5,256 nucleotides of DNA from Bryobacteraceae bacterium (GTDB lineage: Bacteria; Acidobacteriota; Terriglobia; Bryobacterales; Bryobacteraceae). The stretch covers positions 1-5,256 of the forward strand of contig JASHSD010001054.1 in assembly GCA_030036985.1 (NCBI GenBank). Reading direction: 5' to 3'. Below the pieces are notes generated by a model. It was not told where the DNA came from and did no database searches. It saw only the letters and a list, made by a program, of their open reading frames with translations. The position numbers and the translations under genes are program-made. Position 1 is the stretch's first letter. Every line of letters starts with the position of its first letter. Positions 4,412 through 5,256 of the stretch are shown here, one piece after another.

Positions 4412-4704
4412 AAAAACGAGCGATCACCGACCCGTATATCGACTACGCCGACGACGAAGAGAAGGAACTCGTTGCCGCATACGAGGCCGGCGAATTTAAA
4501 CCCGTAAAGAACCAGCCTGCGGAAAAGCGCATTGCAGTCGAAGCGGCAAAACGATACACGAGAAAGGACGCGCGTATCAATATTCGTCTGTCGACCGCCG
4601 ATCTCGAAATGCTCAAACGCAGAGCCGCGCAGGAGGGTCTCCCTTACCAGAGCCTGATCGCAAGCGTCCTCCACAAATACGTAAGCGCGACGCCGCGCGG
4701 TTAG
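4408..4704 (+). CDS. Ribbon-helix-helix (CopG-type) antitoxin
   Basis: This encodes a 98-residue protein. The acidic first half (YADDEEKELVAAYEAGEF, 13-30, then KPVKN) is the likely flexible toxin-binding part. The second half is a ribbon-helix-helix DNA-binding fold: strand RINIRLS (56-62), helix TADLEMLKRRAAQEG (63-77), and helix LPYQSLIASVLHKYVS (78-93). The sequence INIRLSxxDLxxLKxxAxxEGLPYQSLIASVLHKYV closely fits the CopG-type antitoxins (PF12441-like) found with BrnT-like toxins. It should neutralise the toxin of 4100-4411 and bind the operon promoter. The ATG shares ATGA with the toxin stop and has a perfect AGGAGG. The gene ends TAG and is followed by hairpins at 4728-4793 that may end the transcript. 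Confidence 0.9.
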   Translation: MKKRAITDPYIDYADDEEKELVAAYEAGEFKPVKNQPAEKRIAVEAAKRYTRKDARINIRLSTADLEMLKRRAAQEGLPYQSLIASVLHKYVSATPRG

Positions 4705-4727
4705 CCTCCTGTCCAGGTTGATTGTTG

Positions 4728-4749
4728 ACGATGATGCCGACGTCATCGT
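4728..4749. repeat. 7-bp hairpin preceding copy B
   Basis: ACGATGA (4728-4734) pairs with TCATCGT (4743-4749) around 8 nt. Its right arm overlaps the first bases of copy B, so the two structures cannot be fully formed together. Confidence 0.5.
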
Positions 4750-4793
4750 GGCGCAAGCACTCGTGTTTGCCGCGCCGAGACTCATCTCGGCGC
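4747..4793. repeat. 47-nt two-hairpin element, copy B
   Basis: CGTGGC, then hairpin GCAAGCA-CTCG-TGTTTGC (4753-4770, one G-T wobble), one linker base, then the perfect hairpin GCGCCGAGA-CTCA-TCTCGGCGC (4772-4793). It has the same spacing as copy A. It sits between the converging antitoxin and second propeller genes, where it could serve as a two-way transcript end. Confidence 0.8.
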
Positions 4794-4804
4794 TTGCCTT
4801 GTCG

Positions 4805-5256
4805 TCAGGACAAAGATCCGATGGCGCGTTTTCGCTGGCGGCAAAATCCGAGCACGCCAAGAGCGAGCGCCAGAAGCGCGAAACTGCCAGGCTCGGGTGT
4901 GCTGATTGTGGTCTCTGTTGCGATACCAAATGGTTCGCCCAACCCCGAGATCAGCGAGCTGTTCACCGTAGCCCCCGACGTGGTGTACTCGCCTATCGTG
5001 CCAGCTATGTCGCTCGCGACAAACAGGTCCGAGCCATCTACAGCGATACCGGTTGGGTAGCTCAACCCGGAGATCAGCGAGGCGTTCACTGTGCTCCCCG
5101 AGGTGGTGTATTCACCTATGGTATTTTCAGAGTTCACGACGAACAGGTCCGAGCCATCTATAGCAATGCCTACCGGCTGATCCAACCCCGAGATCAGAGA
5201 CGCGCTCACGGTGGCGCCCGAGGTGGTGTATTCACCTATTGTGCCATTTGTGCCAT
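4805..5256 (-). CDS. Second PEP-CTERM beta-propeller (C-terminal part only)
   Basis: The frame is open to the right edge, so only the last 149 or so residues are seen; the GTG that can be read as a start at 5209 is an internal valine of a blade. Three GTIGEYTTSG-type repeats are visible, followed by STPEPGSF (the PEP motif), a hydrophobic helix ALLALALGVLGFC and the basic tail RQRKR. The blade spacing is 123 nt (4980 to 5103) then 120 nt (5103 to 5223), because one blade has SENTIGEY where others have one residue more. It is a clear paralogue of the 473-1372 protein on the same strand, with a very similar C-terminus (PEPGSF, LGFC). Signal peptide, start and total blade number lie outside the window. 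The stop (TGA 4807-4805) lies within a small TTGTC-GACAA hairpin (4799-4813). Confidence 0.9.
   Translation of the reverse strand, partial: GTNGTIGEYTTSGATVSASLISGLDQPVGIAIDGSDLFVVNSENTIGEYTTSGSTVNASLISGLSYPTGIAVDGSDLFVASDIAGTIGEYTTSGATVNSSLISGLGEPFGIATETTISTPEPGSFALLALALGVLGFCRQRKRAIGSLS

Noticed and set aside
4261..4929. 222-residue - strand open frame over the toxin-antitoxin genes
   Set aside because: It opposes two well-recognised coupled genes and crosses the hairpin cluster; composition is unlike a real protein.

Overview
This is a GC-rich bacterial window that most resembles an acidobacterium of the Solibacter/Bryobacterales kind. Three things suggest this: a TIGR03435-family protein (a family strongly expanded in Candidatus Solibacter) together with a decayed second copy; two PEP-CTERM (exosortase-sorted) beta-propeller proteins; and gene gaps filled with palindromic repeats rather than tightly packed operons. 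The assignment rests on recognising families by eye, with no database search.

Layout from left to right. Positions 1-345 hold a broken TIGR03435 remnant on the + strand. Positions 473-1372 (-) encode a complete secreted six-blade beta-propeller with a PEP-CTERM anchor, built from perfectly phased 123-bp repeats. A divergent gap follows, then a 55-residue two-helix membrane protein at 1569-1736 (+). Positions 1737-2054 carry hairpins, a long inverted repeat and a frameshifted remnant of a small gene whose intact copy lies at 3563-3787. Positions 2055-2831 (+) encode an intact, probably secreted TIGR03435 protein, followed by a 20-bp tandem repeat and a hairpin. Positions 3087-3787 (-) form a two-gene operon: a 74-residue protein of unknown function, then a minimal nucleotidyltransferase, coupled by a TGATG junction and closed by a good intrinsic terminator at 3043-3068. 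Positions 3801-3925 are a cluster of hairpins. Positions 4100-4704 (+) encode a BrnT-like toxin and a ribbon-helix-helix antitoxin, coupled by ATGA, with a strong sigma70-type promoter that almost overlaps the toxin start. After another hairpin cluster, the window ends inside a second PEP-CTERM beta-propeller gene (-).

The genes do not form one pathway. The region reads as accessory DNA: two compact toxin-antitoxin-like modules, lineage-expanded secreted proteins with paralogues and dead copies, and dispersed palindromic elements. The most notable signal is a pair of 47-nt elements (3801-3847 and 4747-4793) with identical two-hairpin architecture, in which all differences inside the second stem are compensated. 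I saw no tRNA, rRNA, CRISPR array, transposase or obvious defence operon beyond the two modules named.
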